Both the position numbers and the translations under genes were made by a program. Below, one piece after another: positions 6,208-8,106 of a DNA stretch of 8,106 nucleotides; position 1 is the first letter of the stretch, and each line of letters begins with the position of its first letter. The DNA is from Sulfurimonas sp. GTDB lineage: Bacteria > Campylobacterota > Campylobacteria > Campylobacterales > Sulfurimonadaceae. The notes below the pieces were generated by a model that made no database searches, was not told the origin of the DNA, and worked only from the letters and a program-made list of their open reading frames with translations. The stretch lies in contig JAIOSY010000196.1 in the NCBI GenBank assembly GCA_021107375.1, positions 1-8,106 of the forward strand. Direction: 5' to 3'.

Positions 6208-7076
6208 TTTAATTTTCCTAATCTTATATTATCTAACAATAATTTTGCTTTATGTGAATGTGTATGTTTAATAAACCTATCTAAAGTTTTTATTGCTTGA
6301 TGTTTTTTGTTTAATTTAACAAGAGATTTAGCAAAAATAATCCAACTATCCTCTATATCATTATTTATTTCATTTGTAATAAGTGCATAGTTATATGCTT
6401 GGTTATAATCTCCTAGTTCATAATATTTTTTTGCTACAAAAAGGCTAAGAGCTGGATTATTTGATTTTTTAAACCTTTTAATAACATGTTGAATATCATT
6501 TTGAGTGTTTTGTCTTTTTATTTTAATGCTATTGTTTTTAACAACTTCTATCTTAGGTACCTCTACTTCTATCACTACCTTTTTTTCTATTTTTGGTGTT
6601 TTTATAATAGGCTTAGTCACTTTAACTTTTTGTGTATAAACTTTAGATTTTTTTATGATAGTTTTGTTTTCATTATAATATCTTGGAGAACTACTACTTA
6701 TTGTATTCATAAAATCTAAAGATGGAGAGATTACTGTTTTTGTGTTTTCATTATTTTTTTCTTCATTTACATCTATTGTTAATATCTCTTTTTTAGTTGG
6801 TTCTGGTATTATTGGTTTACTCTCTACAACAACAGGTATCTGTTCAGGTATTATTGGTTTACTCTCTACAATAACAGGTATCTGTTCAGGTATTATTGGT
6901 TTTTGAATTTTTTCTATTACTTTAGTAATCTTTATCTCTTTTTTAGTATTATTAAAATCTAGTAAAGATATTACAAAAACTATAACAAAAAGGCTAATTG
7001 TAATAACGGCATGTGGAACATATGATTTGATTTTATAGCGTAGCCATCTTGATTCTAATTCATGTAAGTTAAGCAT
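6204..7076 (-). CDS. MshN-like bitopic membrane protein with proline-rich linker and TPRs
   Basis: A 290-residue protein with the layout of MshN. It has a short basic cytoplasmic N-terminus (1-20), one membrane segment (about 21-39, PHAVITISLFVIVFVISLL), a long extended Pro/Lys/Val-rich periplasmic region (about 45-185), and two C-terminal TPR-like hairpins (about 208-241 with KYYELGDYNQAYNYAL, and 242-275 with AKSLVKLNKKHQAIKTL). The linker holds a 14-residue repeat KPIIPEQIPVxVES (59-72, 73-86, start of a third copy at 87). The design, anchor plus spanning arm plus protein-binding end, resembles TonB and GspB/ExeB and suggests a bridge between the inner-membrane ATPases and the secretin. 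In Campylobacter the gene at this position is ctsX, whose product holds the ATPase CtsP at the membrane; a similar role is inferred. It overlaps the mshM stop by 8 bp and the next start by 4 bp. Confidence 0.82.
   Translation of the reverse strand: MLNLHELESRWLRYKIKSYVPHAVITISLFVIVFVISLLDFNNTKKEIKITKVIEKIQKPIIPEQIPVIVESKPIIPEQIPVVVESKPIIPEPTKKEILTIDVNEEKNNENTKTVISPSLDFMNTISSSSPRYYNENKTIIKKSKVYTQKVKVTKPIIKTPKIEKKVVIEVEVPKIEVVKNNSIKIKRQNTQNDIQHVIKRFKKSNNPALSLFVAKKYYELGDYNQAYNYALITNEINNDIEDSWIIFAKSLVKLNKKHQAIKTLDRFIKHTHSHKAKLLLDNIRLGKLK
6805..6902. repeat. 42-bp in-frame tandem repeat, 2.3 copies, in the MshN-like gene
   Basis: Copy 1 is 6805-6846, copy 2 is 6847-6888, and a third copy breaks off after 14 bases (6889-6902). 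The two complete copies differ at one base only (C at 6830, T at 6872; Val versus Ile). The unit is 14 codons, so gain or loss of copies keeps the frame and only lengthens or shortens the periplasmic linker. Near identity at DNA level indicates recent duplication. Confidence 0.95.
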
Positions 7077-7878
7077 CTATTAATCCAGTTTGTATTGCAG
7101 ACATCTCTATAATTTTATTTGATACCTGATTTATATTTATTTTTGATCTATCATTTTCTAGGTATTGTAAATATATATCAAAAAGGGTATAAAGAAGTTT
7201 ATTTGTATCTCTATAGTTTCCATTTGTCAATTTATGTATTAAGTTTACAGATTTATTTCCAAACATATTCGCTGCATCAAAACAATTTGCCTTCATAAGT
7301 TTTTTTTGTATATATGTTTTTAACTCAGTGCTTGAAGCATTTTCTAACTCTATGGTTTCCCAAATTCTTGTTTGAAAATGCTCTTTAGCAATTAAATCTT
7401 CTTTTTCTGTTTTATGTAAAATAATAACAAATTTCATTTTTCTAGTATCAGACAGTAGCCTGATTTTTTCCATTAAACTACCCGAATAAAGTTGAGCTTC
7501 ATCTAGGAGTATAATAGGAATCTCATCTACATCATGTTCTTCAATAACTTTCATAAATTGTGTGAAATTTAACTCACCATTATATTTAACATCCAAAAGA
7601 TCATGTGCTAACTTTTTAAAAAACTCACTATCATCTAAGATAGGTGTTTGATATAAATGAACTCTTTTTGTATTAGATAAATCGTGGTAAAGTTTTTTTA
7701 AAAACATACTCTTGCCTGTACCAGGTTTACCATATAAAAGTATCATTTTAAGTGGTTTATTTACAGAGTCCTTTAAAGATTGATATATAGTAGATACTCT
7801 ATCTAGTTGAACATAGTCACCAGCATTAACTATATCTAAAAAAACATTTTTAGAACTCTCAAATATACTAGACTCCAT
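7069..7878 (-). CDS. mshM: MshM/ExeA/CtsP-like AAA ATPase
   Basis: A 269-residue P-loop ATPase of the ExeA/GspA/MshM type. Walker A is GKPGTGKS (50-57), Walker B is IILLDEA (122-128), and EHFQTRIWETIELENASSTE (166-185) aligns with the arginine-bearing sensor region of ExeA relatives. LTNGNYRDTNKLLYTL (217-232) matches their C-terminal sensor helix. Unlike Aeromonas ExeA, it has no membrane segment or peptidoglycan-binding domain, so it should be cytoplasmic and need a membrane partner, most likely the MshN-like product encoded next. Family members help secretin or pilus assembly; C. jejuni CtsP at this position is needed for natural transformation. The gene starts 7 bp after the secretin stop with a weak ribosome-binding site (AAAG), so coupling is likely, and it overlaps the next gene by 8 bp. 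Confidence 0.9.
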   Translation of the reverse strand: MESSIFESSKNVFLDIVNAGDYVQLDRVSTIYQSLKDSVNKPLKMILLYGKPGTGKSMFLKKLYHDLSNTKRVHLYQTPILDDSEFFKKLAHDLLDVKYNGELNFTQFMKVIEEHDVDEIPIILLDEAQLYSGSLMEKIRLLSDTRKMKFVIILHKTEKEDLIAKEHFQTRIWETIELENASSTELKTYIQKKLMKANCFDAANMFGNKSVNLIHKLTNGNYRDTNKLLYTLFDIYLQYLENDRSKININQVSNKIIEMSAIQTGLIDA

Positions 7879-7885
7879 ATTTAAA

Positions 7886-8106
7886 TTACTTTAAATCAAC
7901 ATCAACAAGTTTTTTTGAAACAGATGAATTGTTTTCAAAAAGAGCATCTGTAATACCATTATAACCTAAGTCTTTAAGAGAAAGTTTACTATCAGCTTTA
8001 TCTATAATACGAGGCTTAATAATAATAATTAATTCTTGAATAGTTTTTATTTTTTCTTCATATTTAAATAAATATCCTAAAACAGGTATATCACCTAACA
8101 GAGGAA
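7886..8106 (-). CDS. mshL: MshL/CtsD/PilQ-type secretin, C-terminal fragment (5' end outside window)
   Basis: The last 73 codons of a secretin, cut by the right edge; the reading frame is open to base 8106. The visible N-terminal part reads PLLGDIPVLGYLFKYEEKIK, the highly conserved end of the secretin beta-barrel domain, followed by ELIIIIKPRII, the usual final strand. A tail of about 40 polar residues ends in LVDVDLK before TAA (7888-7886). Secretins form the gated outer-membrane channel through which pili or pseudopili pass, or DNA enters. The extended tail past KPRII may bind a pilotin or partner, which is inference. MshL versus PilQ or GspD cannot be settled from this fragment alone; the MshL/CtsD choice rests on the gene order that follows. 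Confidence 0.9.
   Translation of the reverse strand, partial: PLLGDIPVLGYLFKYEEKIKTIQELIIIIKPRIIDKADSKLSLKDLGYNGITDALFENNSSVSKKLVDVDLK

Noticed and set aside
6486..6719. 77-codon plus-strand open frame inside the MshN-like gene
   Set aside because: A Phe/Tyr-rich product is what the complement of a Lys-rich coding region gives; no ribosome-binding site.
7300..7307. Run of eight A (minus strand) in mshM as a phase-variation tract
   Set aside because: Eight bases in an AT-rich genome is common, encodes an ordinary Lys-Lys, and is short for a contingency locus.

Overview
The window looks like chromosome from a Campylobacterota (formerly Epsilonproteobacteria) member, most likely a Sulfurimonas-like free-living genus. 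The DNA is AT-rich, genes are tightly packed, and the YebC protein has the divergent N-terminus ([17 protein letters not shown]) that I associate with this phylum. The species cannot be told from the sequence. There are no RNA genes, insertion sequences or CRISPR arrays. The longest gap between genes is 53 bp, so no long non-coding stretch needs explaining.

Left half (1-2654), housekeeping genes. A 5'-truncated TtcA-family tRNA-thiolation protein (1-453, +) meets a conserved-looking unknown gene (450-935, -) tail to tail, and their stop codons overlap in a TTAA. A 53-bp divergent intergenic region with a possible two-way -10 element then leads to a rightward run. This run holds a small unknown acidic protein (989-1336), the YebC/TACO1 translation factor (1346-2056) and a YigZ/IMPACT-family protein (2082-2654).

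Right half (2664-8106), all on the minus strand: part of a type IV pilus / type II secretion-like assembly operon. In transcription order it encodes the C-terminus of an MshL/CtsD-type secretin (cut by the right edge), an MshM/ExeA/CtsP-like AAA ATPase, an MshN-like bitopic membrane protein with a proline-rich linker and TPRs, an unknown exported 180-residue protein, the MshE/GspE/PilB-type assembly ATPase and the MshG/GspF/PilC-type inner-membrane platform protein. The order L-M-N-(unknown)-E-G matches the MSHA pilus locus of Vibrio. It also matches, as I recall it, the Campylobacter jejuni competence order ctsD-ctsP-ctsX-ctsE-ctsF. Genes overlap by 4-8 bp or lie 7-20 bp apart, so this is one translationally coupled operon whose promoter lies beyond the right edge. 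No pilin or prepilin-peptidase gene follows; the operon ends 9 bp from the convergent yigZ-like gene.

The expected machine is an envelope-spanning pseudopilus: secretin in the outer membrane, MshN-like protein bridging the periplasm and probably anchoring the soluble AAA ATPase, MshG in the inner membrane and MshE driving fibre assembly. Its job could be DNA uptake or adhesion/motility. The points most worth following up are the unknown exported protein inserted between the N and E genes, a nearly perfect 42-bp in-frame tandem repeat in the MshN-like linker, an MshEN-like domain in the ATPase that has lost both RLG signatures expected for cyclic di-GMP binding, and a TtcA homologue that lacks one expected Fe-S cysteine.
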